Assembly (NCBI RefSeq): GCF_001651875.1
Contig: NZ_LNQB01000059.1
Location: forward strand, 1 to 64,000
DNA length: 64,000 bases
From: Sinorhizobium saheli
Lineage (GTDB): Bacteria; Pseudomonadota; Alphaproteobacteria; Rhizobiales; Rhizobiaceae
Reading direction: 5' to 3'
The notes under the pieces are model-generated. The model had not been told where the DNA came from and ran no database searches. It saw only the letters and a program-made list of their open reading frames with translations. Both the position numbers and the translations under genes were made by a program. Positions 33,279 through 42,712 of this stretch are shown here, piece by piece; positions within the stretch are counted from its first letter, which is position 1, and every line of letters begins with the position of its first letter.

Positions 33279-33640
33279 AACGGCGTCGCTTGCGGAAAAA
33301 ACGAACGGATGGAGCGGTGGGCGAACGACTTCCGCTCTATCCGGGCTGAGCTGGCCCCAGAATCCCGCGAACGATCTGCCCGATATTCCCAAAGACAACG
33401 CGCAACAAGCAGCCCATCCGGCTAACGCAAAACAGCCAGTGCCGAGGGAAAGGGCACTGGCTGAGCTTTGGCAACTCACTGAGGGGATGTGAGTTGGCAA
33501 CCGGCGGTATGCCTCCGACGTCACATTGGGGGCCATGTGCGTCACCGTCCGGTCATCGCCAATAATGCGCAGGGACGAAAAAGGTTCCGAAAAAGTTGGG
33601 AGGGATGAACGGTGATGATCGCGCCGGCATCCGTGCCGCT
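33279..33640. other. Convergent gap with two hairpins
   Basis: The 360 bases between phyR and the kinase gene contain no convincing reading frame. The notable part is 33433-33510, read on the minus strand: a hairpin with CAACTCAC/GTGAGTTG arms, then a second, stronger hairpin ending in a T-run, annotated separately. The rest is unremarkable. Confidence 0.5.
33427..33463 (-). terminator. Rho-independent terminator for the sorbitol/mannitol operon
   Basis: On the minus strand the 11-base stem CAGCCAGTGCC/GGCACTGGCTG with a nine-base loop is followed by TTTTGCG. It lies about 180 bases past the last gene of the smo operon, and it could equally end a small RNA made from this gap. Confidence 0.7.
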
Positions 33641-35224
33641 TTATTCGATCGATTCGAGCTCCGCGCGGTGCCGGTAAAGCGCGAGGAACCGCCGGTAATC
33701 CCGGTCGTAGATGCGGCTCGGCGCAGGATCGGGCAACCGCTCTTTCCCTCCCGACGCCATCGCCGCGCCGGCGCCCGCGAGATCGCGGTAGAGATTGCCG
33801 GCGACGGCCGCCGCCATCGCCGTGCCGAGCAGCACGGCATCGGGCGTCTCTGGCGCGACCACGCGGCAGCCCGTCGCGTCTGAGTAGAGCTCCATCAACA
33901 GGGGATTGCGCACATGGCCGCCGGTCACGTGCAGCGTATCGAGCTGGTAGCCTGCCTCCTTCATCATTTCGAGAATATGGCGGATACCGAGCGCGATCGC
34001 GACGCAGGTCCGCCAGTAGAGACGGCAAAGGGCGTCGAAGGAGGCGTCGAGCGCCAGCCCGCTGACGACCCCGAGCGCATGCGGATCGGCAAGCGGCGAA
34101 CGGTTGCCGTGAAAATCCGGCAGCACATGCAGGCGATCGGCGAAGCCGGCGCCGTGAAGGGCGCGCAATTCCTGCACGCGCTCGATGATCTTCGCGTGGG
34201 TTTCGGCCGACGGCACCAGCCCGCCGCCGTGCACGCGCACGATGTGATCGAGCAACGCTCCGGTCGCCGATTGGCCGCCCTCGATCAGCCAAAGGCCGGG
34301 CAGAACCGCCTCGAAATAAGGACCCCACATGCCGAAGCCGGGTTTCATGTCCCTGGAGAAGGCGACGATGCAGCTAGACGTCCCGCCGATCAGCGCGAGC
34401 TGGCGTTCGAGCTGTTGCGGATCGTTGGCAAACCCGCCGAGCACGCCGAGCGCCCCCGCATAGGCATCGATCAGGCCCGGCGCCACCCGGCATTCGGTGT
34501 CGAGCCCCAGTTCCTCCGCCGCCCGCGCGGTCAGGCTCCCGACGGCGTGTTCCACCGGCAGCGTCTCCTCGGGCAGTCCGCCGCGCTCAAGAAGGTCCCC
34601 GAGCCCGATCCGTTCCAGATAGTCCCGCTGCCAGCCGCGCTCCTTATGGGCGAGGTAATTCCATTTCGCCGTCAGCGTGCAGCGCGATCGGGCCGCGTCG
34701 CCCGTGGCCCGCCAGGACATATAGTCCGCGAGATCGAAGAAGTAGCCCGCCTTCCCCCACCGGTCCGGAAGATTCCGCTTCAGCCACATCAGCTTCGGCA
34801 TCTCCATCTCCGGCGACATCACCCGCCCGGAATGATCGAGAACCGGATGCCCGGTCGCCGTGCAGAAGTCGGCCTCCGCGAGCGCCCGGTGGTCGAGCCA
34901 GACGATCGTGTCCCAGCGGGCCTCGCCCTGGCGATTGACCGAGAGCGGCGCGCCGTCACGGTCGCGCACCACAAGCGAACAGGTGGCGTCGAAGCCGATC
35001 GCCGCGATGCTTGCCGCCGCCACGCCGGCCTTCTCGCGGGCCGCCCTCACCGCTTCGCAGGCGGCTGCCCAGATGTCCTCGGAATCGTGCTCGGCGTGGT
35101 TTTCCTCCGGCCGGTTCATCGCGATCGGCCGGTCGGCACGCGCGAGAAGCGTGCCCCGCCGATCGAAGATGCCGGCGCGGGCGCTGCCGGTTCCGATATC
35201 GACCGCCACGACATGTTCGCGCAT
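33641..35224 (-). CDS. FGGY-family carbohydrate kinase (ribulokinase-like)
   Basis: The product has 527 residues from ATG 35224. The N-terminal ATPase lobe starts VVAVDIGTGSARAGIFD, WLDHRA gives the substrate Asp region, and PGLIDAYAGALGVLGG plus GGHVRNPLLMELYSDATG are the FGGY C-lobe motifs. It phosphorylates a pentulose or related ketose. As the last gene of the sorbitol/mannitol operon it could take D-xylulose or D-ribulose formed by MtlK or SmoS from pentitols such as arabitol or ribitol. The exact sugar is uncertain. The gap from the HAD gene is 75 bases. Confidence 0.85.
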   Translation of the reverse strand: MREHVVAVDIGTGSARAGIFDRRGTLLARADRPIAMNRPEENHAEHDSEDIWAAACEAVRAAREKAGVAAASIAAIGFDATCSLVVRDRDGAPLSVNRQGEARWDTIVWLDHRALAEADFCTATGHPVLDHSGRVMSPEMEMPKLMWLKRNLPDRWGKAGYFFDLADYMSWRATGDAARSRCTLTAKWNYLAHKERGWQRDYLERIGLGDLLERGGLPEETLPVEHAVGSLTARAAEELGLDTECRVAPGLIDAYAGALGVLGGFANDPQQLERQLALIGGTSSCIVAFSRDMKPGFGMWGPYFEAVLPGLWLIEGGQSATGALLDHIVRVHGGGLVPSAETHAKIIERVQELRALHGAGFADRLHVLPDFHGNRSPLADPHALGVVSGLALDASFDALCRLYWRTCVAIALGIRHILEMMKEAGYQLDTLHVTGGHVRNPLLMELYSDATGCRVVAPETPDAVLLGTAMAAAVAGNLYRDLAGAGAAMASGGKERLPDPAPSRIYDRDYRRFLALYRHRAELESIE

Positions 35225-35299
35225 CAATGATGTCCCCGCCCCGCGATGATGGATTTGTGGATTCGGACGGACGACGCGCACTGCGCCGCCCTGCTCTCG

Positions 35300-35968
35300 C
35301 TATTGCCGGACAAACTGTATCAATTCGCCCATGTCGTCAAACAGCACGTCGGGATCGAGGCTGGCGAGCGCGTGCCGGTGGCGGTCGTTGCGTGCGTGGC
35401 TGGCGCCGGCGAAGGCAAAGACGCGCATGCCGGCGGCCTTTGCCGCCTCGATGCCGGCCGGGCTGTCCTCGACGACGATGCAGTCTGCCGGCCGGTAACC
35501 CATTGCGGCACTCGCATGCAGGAAGAGATCGGGTGCTGGCTTGCCGCGTGCCACCATGCTGGCGCTGAAGATGCGCGGCTCGAAAAGATCGATCAGTCCC
35601 GTCACCGTCAGCGACAGGCGGATGCGTTCCGGTTGGCTCGAGGAGGCGACGCAGCAGGCGGCGTCGAGCCGCTCGACGGCTTCCCTTACCCCCGCGACCG
35701 GTTTCAGTTCCTCGCGGAACCGCGCATAGAGCCGGGTCCGCATGGCCTCGAGGAAAGCGTCGTCCGTCGCAAGGCCGTGCTCGTCGTGCAGGATCGCGGA
35801 CATGCTCTTCAGGCTGCGGCCGAGGAAGCGTTCGCTCGCCTCCTCCGTCGTCATCGACACGCCGGCCGCCTCAAGCGACTCGACCAGCACGCCGAGCGAG
35901 ATCGGTTCGCTGTCCACCAGCACGCCATCGCAGTCGAAAATGACCAATCTGGAGGCGTGCTCCGCCAT
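35300..35968 (-). CDS. HAD-superfamily phosphatase (subfamily IA)
   Basis: The product has 222 residues. Motif I FDCDGVLVDSE has the nucleophile Asp and general acid Asp, motif II is VASSSQ, motif III is the Lys in RGKPAPD, and motif IV is VVEDSPAG. The cap is the small helical type. It hydrolyses a small phosphate ester, probably a sugar or polyol phosphate given its operon. It lies four bases after mtlK, so co-expression is certain. It may remove phosphorylated by-products of polyol use (inference). Confidence 0.9.
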   Translation of the reverse strand: MAEHASRLVIFDCDGVLVDSEPISLGVLVESLEAAGVSMTTEEASERFLGRSLKSMSAILHDEHGLATDDAFLEAMRTRLYARFREELKPVAGVREAVERLDAACCVASSSQPERIRLSLTVTGLIDLFEPRIFSASMVARGKPAPDLFLHASAAMGYRPADCIVVEDSPAGIEAAKAAGMRVFAFAGASHARNDRHRHALASLDPDVLFDDMGELIQFVRQ

Positions 35969-35972
35969 CGCA

Positions 35973-37457
35973 CTAATCCCCGAGTTTGCCGTCCAGATAG
36001 AGCTGGAGCGTGGCGCGCGTACCCTTTTCCCAAAGTGTTTTCAAGGCGTGGGCGAAGCGCCGGCGGAAAAGGTCCGACTGCGCGACCTCGCCGAAAATGT
36101 CGGAAAGGGCGAGGAAGGCCATCGGATCGTCCTTGGCCGCAAGCGCCGCCGCCTGCAGCCGGTCGGCGCTGGCGTCATTGAAGGCGATCTCCTTGCCGCT
36201 GTCGGACTTGCCGGCGAAGTAGCGGCACCAGAGCGCCGAGACCAGAGACAGGCCGACCACGTCCTCGCCGCGGCGCAGGCGATCCGCCGTCGACGGCAGG
36301 ATGAATTTCGGCTGCCGGTTCGACCCGTCCTGCGCCAGCCGCGCGATCGTGTCGCCTATCTTCGGATTGGAAAACCGCGTCTCGATGAGCTTGTAATAAT
36401 CCTTGAGATCGGTGTTCGGGACCGGCGGGATGACCGGGATGATCTCGTCATGCTCGAGCTTCGCCAGGAAGCCCCTGATCAGCGGCTCCTCCATCGCCTC
36501 GTGGACGAAGTGGATGTCGAGCAGCGCGGCCGGATAGGCGATCGCCGCATGGCCGCCGTTGAGGATCCGGATCTTCATGTGCTCGTAAGGCGCGACATCC
36601 GGGACGAATTGCACGCCGACCTCTTCGAGCGCCGGGCGGCCCTGGGGAAAATGGTCCTCGAGCACCCATTGCTTGAACTCTTCGCAAAAAACCGGCCAGT
36701 GGTCGTCGATGCCGTAATCCGAGGCGACGATGCCGATTTCACGTGGGCCCGTCGCGGGTGTGATGCGGTCGACCATGCCGTTCGGAAAGGCGACATTGGC
36801 GTCGATCCAATCGGCGAAAGCCGGATCGGACAGGCGCGCGAGGCCGGAAACGGCCGCATGGGTCACCTCGCCATTGCCGGGGATATTGTCGCAGGACATC
36901 ACGGTGAACGGCGGAATGCCCTTCGCCCTGCGCGCCGCAAGACCGGCGAGAATGAGGCCGAAGACCGTCTTCGGTGCCGTCGGGTTCTGCGCATCCGCGA
37001 CGATCGCCGGATGGGTGGGATTGAACACGCCCGAGGCGGGATCGATGAAATAGCCGCCTTCGGTGATCGTCAGGGAGACGATGCGGATGAACGGGCTTGC
37101 GAGTTGCGCCACGATCGCCGGCGTATCCCCCGGCTTCAGATAGGCGATCATCGCACCCGTCACATGCGCGGCCGTGCGGTTGTTGTCCTGCTCGACCACC
37201 GTCGTCAGGAAGTCCTGCGCCTCGAGCTTGCCGCGCATGACCTCGTCGGAAGGCAGGACGCCGGCGCCGATGATCGCCCAGTCGTGGTCACGCCCGAGAT
37301 TGAAGAGATCATCGAGATAGACGGCCTGGTGCGCCCGATGGAAGTTGCCGACGCCGAAGTGGACGATGCCGGCCCTGAGGGCATGCCGGTCGTAGTTCGG
37401 AACGCCGGCCCTGGCTTTGATCGCATCGAGTGCGGCGAGGGAAAGTTTGGTCGTCAT
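35973..37457 (-). CDS. mtlK: Mannitol 2-dehydrogenase
   Basis: The product has 494 residues, a polyol-specific long-chain dehydrogenase. IVHFGVGNFHRAHQAVYLDDL is the N-terminal NAD(P) block (here as ends IVHFGVG and HRAHQAVY), SCDNIPGNG follows, and KIRILNGGHAAI supplies the catalytic Lys, Asn and His of the family. It oxidises D-mannitol to fructose and often accepts arabitol and sorbitol. In S. meliloti mtlK lies in the smo operon in this same position, which supports the name. Confidence 0.93.
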   Translation of the reverse strand: MTTKLSLAALDAIKARAGVPNYDRHALRAGIVHFGVGNFHRAHQAVYLDDLFNLGRDHDWAIIGAGVLPSDEVMRGKLEAQDFLTTVVEQDNNRTAAHVTGAMIAYLKPGDTPAIVAQLASPFIRIVSLTITEGGYFIDPASGVFNPTHPAIVADAQNPTAPKTVFGLILAGLAARRAKGIPPFTVMSCDNIPGNGEVTHAAVSGLARLSDPAFADWIDANVAFPNGMVDRITPATGPREIGIVASDYGIDDHWPVFCEEFKQWVLEDHFPQGRPALEEVGVQFVPDVAPYEHMKIRILNGGHAAIAYPAALLDIHFVHEAMEEPLIRGFLAKLEHDEIIPVIPPVPNTDLKDYYKLIETRFSNPKIGDTIARLAQDGSNRQPKFILPSTADRLRRGEDVVGLSLVSALWCRYFAGKSDSGKEIAFNDASADRLQAAALAAKDDPMAFLALSDIFGEVAQSDLFRRRFAHALKTLWEKGTRATLQLYLDGKLGD

Positions 37458-37498
37458 CCTGTCATTCCTTTCGGGAGGCCGTCGCTTGGAATGAGGCG

Positions 37499-38272
37499 TC
37501 AGCTCATCCAGTTGCCGCCGTCGACGTTGTAGGTCTGCGCCACGACGTAGTCGCTCTCCGACGAGGCAAGAAAGATCGCCATCCCGGTCAGGTCCTCGGC
37601 CGTGCCCATGCGGCCATAGGGAACGGCCTCGCCGACCAGCCGCTTCTTCTCGCCGAGCGGCCGGTTTTCATATCTGGCGAAGAGCGCGTCCACCCCCTCC
37701 CAGTGCTCGCCGTCGACGACACCCGGGGCGATGGCGTTGACGTTGATGCGGTGCTTGATCAGATCGAGGCCGGCGGACTGGGTGAGGCTGATGACCGCCG
37801 CCTTGGTGGCGCAATAGACCGCCACCAGCGCCTCGCCGCGCCGGCCCGCCTGGCTCGCCATGTTGATGATCTTCCCGCCCCGCCCCTGCGCGATCATCTG
37901 CTTTGCCGCCGCCTGCATGGTGAAGAGCGTGCCGGCGACGTTGATCGAGAACAGTTTCTCGTAGCTCTCGCGGGTGATCTCGACGATCGGCGCAAGATCG
38001 AAGAGCGCGGCATTGTTGATCAGGATATCGAGCCCGCCGGCGCGCCCGACAACCGCGGCGACCGCCGCGTCGATCGAGTCCTGCCGGGTCACGTCGATCT
38101 CGACGGCATAGGCGGCCGGCCCGATTTCCGCGGCCGTTTCCTTCGCCCGCTCGATGTTGATGTCGGCGATCGCGACGGTGGCGCCTTCGCGCACATAGGC
38201 TTCCGCGAAGGCGCGGCCGATACCCCGCGCCGATCCGGTGATCAGCGCACTCTTTCCTTCGAGACGTTTCAT
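37499..38272 (-). CDS. smoS: Sorbitol dehydrogenase SmoS (short-chain type)
   Basis: The product has 257 residues. The coenzyme loop [21 protein letters not shown], the catalytic Ser in [10 protein letters not shown], and Tyr/Lys in YCATKAAV identify a classical SDR. It oxidises D-sorbitol to fructose (and galactitol to tagatose in the characterised enzyme). Its ATG overlaps the smoK stop, and the order smoK-smoS-mtlK agrees with S. meliloti. Confidence 0.93.
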   Translation of the reverse strand: MKRLEGKSALITGSARGIGRAFAEAYVREGATVAIADINIERAKETAAEIGPAAYAVEIDVTRQDSIDAAVAAVVGRAGGLDILINNAALFDLAPIVEITRESYEKLFSINVAGTLFTMQAAAKQMIAQGRGGKIINMASQAGRRGEALVAVYCATKAAVISLTQSAGLDLIKHRINVNAIAPGVVDGEHWEGVDALFARYENRPLGEKKRLVGEAVPYGRMGTAEDLTGMAIFLASSESDYVVAQTYNVDGGNWMS

Positions 38273-39270
38273 CGAATTGCCATTCCCTTTTCGTCAAACC
38301 GGTGCACGCGCTGCGGGTCCGGCGTCAGGAAGACCTGGTCGCCATGGGTGACGGCGAAGTCGCCGCTGACGCGCGCCGTCAATGTGCCGATGCCGTCGGC
38401 GTTCACGTGCAGGAAGGTGTCGGAGCCGAGATGTTCGGCGACGCCGACCGTGCCCCGCCACGAGCCCTGGTCCTTCGAGAGCACGAGGTGCTCCGGGCGC
38501 ACGCCGATCGTGTGGGCCTGGTGGGCGGCCGCCGACGCGCCGGAAATGAAGTTCATCTTCGGAGAGCCGATGAAGCCGGCAACGAAGAGGTTGTCGGGCT
38601 TGTGATAGAGATCGAGGGGCGAGCCGACCTGCTCGATGCGGCCGCGGTTCAGGACGACGATCTTGTCGGCCATGGTCATCGCCTCCACCTGGTCGTGGGT
38701 GACGTAGATCATCGTCGTCTTCAATTGCTGGTGAAGCTGGCTGATCTCGAGCCGCATGTTGACGCGCAGCGCCGCATCGAGGTTCGAGAGCGGCTCGTCG
38801 AACAGGAAGGCCTCCGGCTGACGGACGATCGCCCGGCCGATGGCGACGCGCTGGCGCTGGCCGCCGGAGAGCTGACGCGGCTTGCGGTCGAGGTAGTCGG
38901 TGAGGTTCAGCACGCGGGCGGCATCCTCGACCTTCTTGTCGATCACCGCCTTGTCCTCGCCCGCCATCTTCAGGGGGAAGGCGATGTTGGAGCGCACGCT
39001 CATGTGCGGATAGAGCGCATAGGACTGGAACACCATCGAAAGGCCGCGCTTCGCCGGCGGCAGGTCGGTGGTGTTCTTGCCGTCGATGATGATCTCGCCG
39101 TCGCTGACGTCCTCGAGGCCGGCGATCAGCCGCAGAAGCGTGGACTTGCCGCAGCCGGAGGGGCCGACGAAGACGACGAACTCGCCGTCATGGATGTCGA
39201 GGTCGATCGACGGGATGACGGCGTGGGCGCCGAAAACCTTCGATACATTCTTGAGTGTGATGCTTCCCAT
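38269..39270 (-). CDS. smoK: Polyol ABC transporter ATP-binding protein SmoK
   Basis: The product has 333 residues of the MalK/UgpC type. Walker [12 protein letters not shown], signature LSGGQRQR, Walker [12 protein letters not shown] and switch [10 protein letters not shown] are present, followed by a C-terminal TOBE regulatory domain ([10 protein letters not shown]). It energises SmoFG. It overlaps smoS by four bases. Confidence 0.94.
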   Translation of the reverse strand: MGSITLKNVSKVFGAHAVIPSIDLDIHDGEFVVFVGPSGCGKSTLLRLIAGLEDVSDGEIIIDGKNTTDLPPAKRGLSMVFQSYALYPHMSVRSNIAFPLKMAGEDKAVIDKKVEDAARVLNLTDYLDRKPRQLSGGQRQRVAIGRAIVRQPEAFLFDEPLSNLDAALRVNMRLEISQLHQQLKTTMIYVTHDQVEAMTMADKIVVLNRGRIEQVGSPLDLYHKPDNLFVAGFIGSPKMNFISGASAAAHQAHTIGVRPEHLVLSKDQGSWRGTVGVAEHLGSDTFLHVNADGIGTLTARVSGDFAVTHGDQVFLTPDPQRVHRFDEKGMAIR

Positions 39271-39300
39271 GGTCGTATCCTTATTTGAGCCGCGCCGCCC

Positions 39301-40131
39301 TTATTTGACCGCACCGAAAGTGAGGCCGCGTACGAGCTGCTTCTGCGAGAACCAGCCGAGAATGAGGATGGGGGCGATCGCCATCGTCGAGGCTGCCGAG
39401 AGCTTCGCGTAGAAGAGGCCCTCCGGGCTCGAATAGGAGGCGATGAAGGCCGTGAGCGGTGCGGCCTTGGCGGCGCTGAGGTTCAGGGTCCAGAACGCCT
39501 CGTTCCAGGCGAGGATGATGTTCAACAGCAGCGTCGAGGCGATCCCGGGGATTGCCATCGGCGTCAGCACGTAGACGATCTCCTTGGCGAGCGAGGCCCC
39601 GTCCATGCGTGCCGCTTCGAGGATCTCGCCCGGGATCTCCTTGAAATAGGTGTAGAGCATCCAGATGATGATCGGCAGGTTGATCAGCGTCAGCACGATG
39701 ACCAGCCCGGTGCGCGTGTCGAGAAGTCCGGTATTGCGGAATATCAGATACATCGGCACCAGCACGCCGACCGGCGGCATCATCTTGGTGGAGAGCATCC
39801 ACATCAGGACGTCCTTCGTCCGCTTCGTCGGTGCGAAGGCCATCGCCCAGGCCGACGGAATGGCGATCACCAGGCCGAGCAGCGTCGAGCCGAAGGAGAC
39901 GACCACCGAGTTCATGAAGTGCTTGAAATAGTCGGACCGGCTCTGCACTTCGAAATAGTTCTCCGTCGTCCAATCGAAGAAGAGGAAGACCGGCGGCGAG
40001 GCGATCGCCTGCGCCTCCGTCTTGAAGCTCGTCAGGAAGGTCCAGAGGATCGGAAAGAAGATCAGGATGGCGATCGTCCAGGCGACGACCGTGGTGAGCA
40101 GTTTGCGCTGGGTCGAAACGTTGCGTGCCAT
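39301..40131 (-). CDS. smoG: Polyol ABC transporter permease SmoG
   Basis: The product has 276 residues and six membrane helices, of the MalG type. The EAA loop reads EILEAARMDGASLAKEIVYVLTPMAIPGI (ends given: EILEAARMDGAS and PMAIPGI). It pairs with SmoF in the inner membrane. ATG 40131 is five bases from the smoF stop. A longer upstream frame in the same phase is rejected because it runs through smoF. Confidence 0.93.
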   Translation of the reverse strand: MARNVSTQRKLLTTVVAWTIAILIFFPILWTFLTSFKTEAQAIASPPVFLFFDWTTENYFEVQSRSDYFKHFMNSVVVSFGSTLLGLVIAIPSAWAMAFAPTKRTKDVLMWMLSTKMMPPVGVLVPMYLIFRNTGLLDTRTGLVIVLTLINLPIIIWMLYTYFKEIPGEILEAARMDGASLAKEIVYVLTPMAIPGIASTLLLNIILAWNEAFWTLNLSAAKAAPLTAFIASYSSPEGLFYAKLSAASTMAIAPILILGWFSQKQLVRGLTFGAVK

Positions 40132-40136
40132 GGGGT

Positions 40137-41009
40137 TCAAGCCTCCAGCGTCTTGCCGATCATGCGCATCAGGAAGAATGCGACGATGTTGGCGAGGATG
40201 ACCGCGATGATGCCGCCGGCCGAAGCGCCGCCCACGTCGAACTGCAGGAGAGCCTGGGCGTAGACGAGGAATGTCAGGTTGGTGCTCTGCGTGCCCGGGC
40301 CGCCGTTCGTGGTGACGAGGATTTCCGCAAAGACCGACAAGAGGAAGATCGTCTGGATCAGGATGACGACGGTGATCGCGCGCGACAGATGCGGCAGCAC
40401 GAGATAGACGAAGCGGCTCCAGGCGCCGGCACCGTCCATCTGCGCGGCCTCCTTCTGCTCCTCGTCGAGCGACTGCAGCGCCGTCAGCAGGATCAGCGTC
40501 GCGAAGGGCAGCCATTGCCAGGCGACGATGAGGATGATCGAGAAAAGCGGCGCATTGGCGAGGAAATCGAAGGGCTGCAGGCCGACGAGCTTGGCGAGCC
40601 AGGCGAACAGCCCGTTCACGGGGTTCATGAACATGTTCTTCCAGACGAGCGCGGCGACCGTCGGCATGATGAGGAAGGGCGCGATCACCAGGATGCGCAC
40701 GATCCCCTGCCCGAACATCTGCTGGTCGAGAAGGAGCGCCAGTGCGATGCCGCCCACCACGGTGATGAAGAGCACGCCGATGACGATCGCAAGCGTGTTG
40801 AAGATCGCCTGGAAGAAAGCCGGATCGGTCAGGAAGTAGGTGTAGTTGGTAAGGCCCGCGAACTCCTCCATCCCCGGCATCAGCAGATTGTAGCGCAGGA
40901 GCGAGAAGTAGATCGTCAGCGCCAGCGGCACGATCATCCAGGCCAGGAGCAGAAGCACCGAAGGTGCGATCATCAGCCGCGCGGCGGAGCGGGTATGCAA
41001 GGTCGCCAT
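40137..41009 (-). CDS. smoF: Polyol ABC transporter permease SmoF
   Basis: The product has 290 residues of the MalF type with six helices. The EAA loop is EEQKEAAQMDGAGAWSRFVYLVLPHL (landmarks KEAAQMDGAG and YLVLPHL). It forms the channel for sorbitol/mannitol with SmoG. It is separated from smoE by about 190 bases with strong hairpins, which probably lower its expression relative to the binding protein. Confidence 0.93.
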   Translation of the reverse strand: MATLHTRSAARLMIAPSVLLLLAWMIVPLALTIYFSLLRYNLLMPGMEEFAGLTNYTYFLTDPAFFQAIFNTLAIVIGVLFITVVGGIALALLLDQQMFGQGIVRILVIAPFLIMPTVAALVWKNMFMNPVNGLFAWLAKLVGLQPFDFLANAPLFSIILIVAWQWLPFATLILLTALQSLDEEQKEAAQMDGAGAWSRFVYLVLPHLSRAITVVILIQTIFLLSVFAEILVTTNGGPGTQSTNLTFLVYAQALLQFDVGGASAGGIIAVILANIVAFFLMRMIGKTLEA

Positions 41010-41047
41010 GGCGTCCCCCGTGTGATGTCAACGCTGTTCCAAGAAAA

Positions 41048-41146
41048 GGCAGGCGCTTGGCGCCTGCCGGATGCGCCCGTGCAGCATCCGAAAAGGCAGA
41101 GCGGGACGGGGACCGAAGGTGATGTCCCCCTTGCCTCGTCCCGCTC
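41048..41146 (-). terminator. Intercistronic hairpins between smoE and smoF
   Basis: Two stem-loops stand between binding-protein and permease genes. One has perfect arms GGCAGGCGC/GCGCCTGCC (41048-41056, 41060-41068). The other has arms GAGCGGGACG/CGTCCCGCTC (41099-41108, 41137-41146). There are no T-runs, so they are more likely to protect the smoE mRNA 3' end or attenuate than to terminate fully. Confidence 0.65.
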
Positions 41147-41200
41147 CGAGGTTGCCGGAGTACCGGCCGTTGCCGGCCGGCACCCCAGCCCTTGGGAGCC

Positions 41201-42511
41201 TCACTTGATGTAGCCGGCCTTGGTCATCTCGCGGGTCGCCAGCTGCTGCGCGCTGGCAAGCGCCTGGTCGACGCTCATCTGACCGGCGAGTGCCGCCGAG
41301 AACACCTGCCCGACAGCCGTGCCGAGACCCTGGAATTCCGGTATGGCGACGAACTGCACGCCGACATAGGGCACCGGCTTGACGGCCGGGTTCTTCGGAT
41401 CGGCGGAGTTGATCGAGTCCAGCGTCATCTTCGCGAAGGGGGCCGCCTTCTGATACTCGGGATTCTCGTAGAGCGAGGTCCGTGTGCCGGGAGGAACGTT
41501 CGCCCAGCCTTCCTTTTCCGCGACGAGCTTCAGGTAGTCCTTGCCGGTCGCCCAGCCGATGAACTTCTGGGCGGCATCCGATTTCTGCGAGCCGGCGGGA
41601 ACCGCGAGGCTCCAGGCCCACAGCCAGTTGCCGCGCTTGCCGAGCCCCTTGTCCGGAGCGAGCGCGAAGCCCACCTTGTCGGCAACCGTCGATTCGTTCG
41701 GGTTGGTCACGAAGGAGGCGGCAACGGTCGCGTCGATCCACATGCCGCACTTGCCCGTCTGGAACAGCGACAGGTTCTCGTTGAAGCCGTTGGACGAGGC
41801 ACCGGGCGGGCCGGCATCGTTCATCAGCTTGACGTAGAACTCCATCGTCTCCTTCCATTCCGGCTGGTCGAACTGGGGCTTCCAGTTCTCGTCGAACCAG
41901 CGCGCCCCGAAGGAATTTGCCGTCGCCGTCAGGAAGGCCATGTTCTCGCCCCAGCCGGCCTTGCCGCGCAGGCAGATGCCGTAGACCTCGTTGTCCTTGT
42001 CGGTGATCTTGCGAGCGGCGTCGGCGATGAAGTCCCAGGTCGGCGCGTCGGGCATGGTCAGCCCGGCCTTCTCGAACAGGTCCTTGCGATACATGACCAT
42101 CGAGCTTTCGCCGTAGAACGGCGCCGCATAGAGCTTGTCGTCGATCGTCAGGCCGCTGCGGATCGCCGGCAGGAGGTCGTCGACGTCGTAGTCGGCACCG
42201 AGCTTGTCGAGCGGCAGCAGCCAGCCCTGCTTCGCCCAGATCGGCACTTCATAGGTGCCGATCGTCATGATGTCGTACTGGCCGCCCTTGGTCGCGATGT
42301 CCGTCGTCACGCGCTGGCGCAGCACGTTTTCCTCGAGCGTCACCCACTCGAGCTCGATGTCCGGATTCTTCGACGTGAAATCGTCCGCAAGCTTCTGCAT
42401 CCGGATCATGTCGCCGTTGTTCACGGTCGCAATGGTCAGGGTCTCTGCTTGGGCCAAACCCGCCAGAGCGACTGCCGAGCACGTGCCCAGCAGGAAAGTT
42501 CTCAAATTCAT
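41201..42511 (-). CDS. smoE: Periplasmic sorbitol/mannitol-binding protein SmoE
   Basis: The product has 436 residues. The signal peptide is cut near LAQAETL. It is a MalE-type binding protein: LADDFTSKNPDIELEWV, YEVPIWAKQGWLLPLD and GWATGKDYLKLVAEKEGW are usual landmarks. It captures polyols in the periplasm. The ribosome site GGGAGGAAGTCG is strong. It is the first gene of the smo operon, preceded by a palindromic region that is probably bound by the SorC-type regulator encoded upstream. Confidence 0.93.
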   Translation of the reverse strand: MNLRTFLLGTCSAVALAGLAQAETLTIATVNNGDMIRMQKLADDFTSKNPDIELEWVTLEENVLRQRVTTDIATKGGQYDIMTIGTYEVPIWAKQGWLLPLDKLGADYDVDDLLPAIRSGLTIDDKLYAAPFYGESSMVMYRKDLFEKAGLTMPDAPTWDFIADAARKITDKDNEVYGICLRGKAGWGENMAFLTATANSFGARWFDENWKPQFDQPEWKETMEFYVKLMNDAGPPGASSNGFNENLSLFQTGKCGMWIDATVAASFVTNPNESTVADKVGFALAPDKGLGKRGNWLWAWSLAVPAGSQKSDAAQKFIGWATGKDYLKLVAEKEGWANVPPGTRTSLYENPEYQKAAPFAKMTLDSINSADPKNPAVKPVPYVGVQFVAIPEFQGLGTAVGQVFSAALAGQMSVDQALASAQQLATREMTKAGYIK

Positions 42512-42531
42512 CGACTTCCTCCCAGAAGAAA

Positions 42532-42572
42532 TGAGTGAGCATTTGCCTTGCTCGTGAGCAATTACTCACTCG
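42532..42572. promoter_or_regulatory. Probable operator for the smo regulator
   Basis: A perfect dyad TTGCTC-GT-GAGCAA (42548-42561) is flanked by outer inverted arms, GAGTGAGCA on the left and TTACTCACTC on the right. It lies 21-61 bases upstream of the smoE start. Multiple symmetric half-sites fit a tetrameric SorC-type regulator. Confidence 0.6.
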
Positions 42573-42712
42573 TTGGCGAAAAAAGTCAATCGGCATTCGT
42601 CGCTGCGGCGCAACGAAGAGGCTAATGTGCTGGTTTCACAAGGTACTTTTTACAGGGGTCATGCCGCAGCGGCGGTGCCGATCGCAGCGATTCTCAAGCG
42701 GCGCGATCCGAT

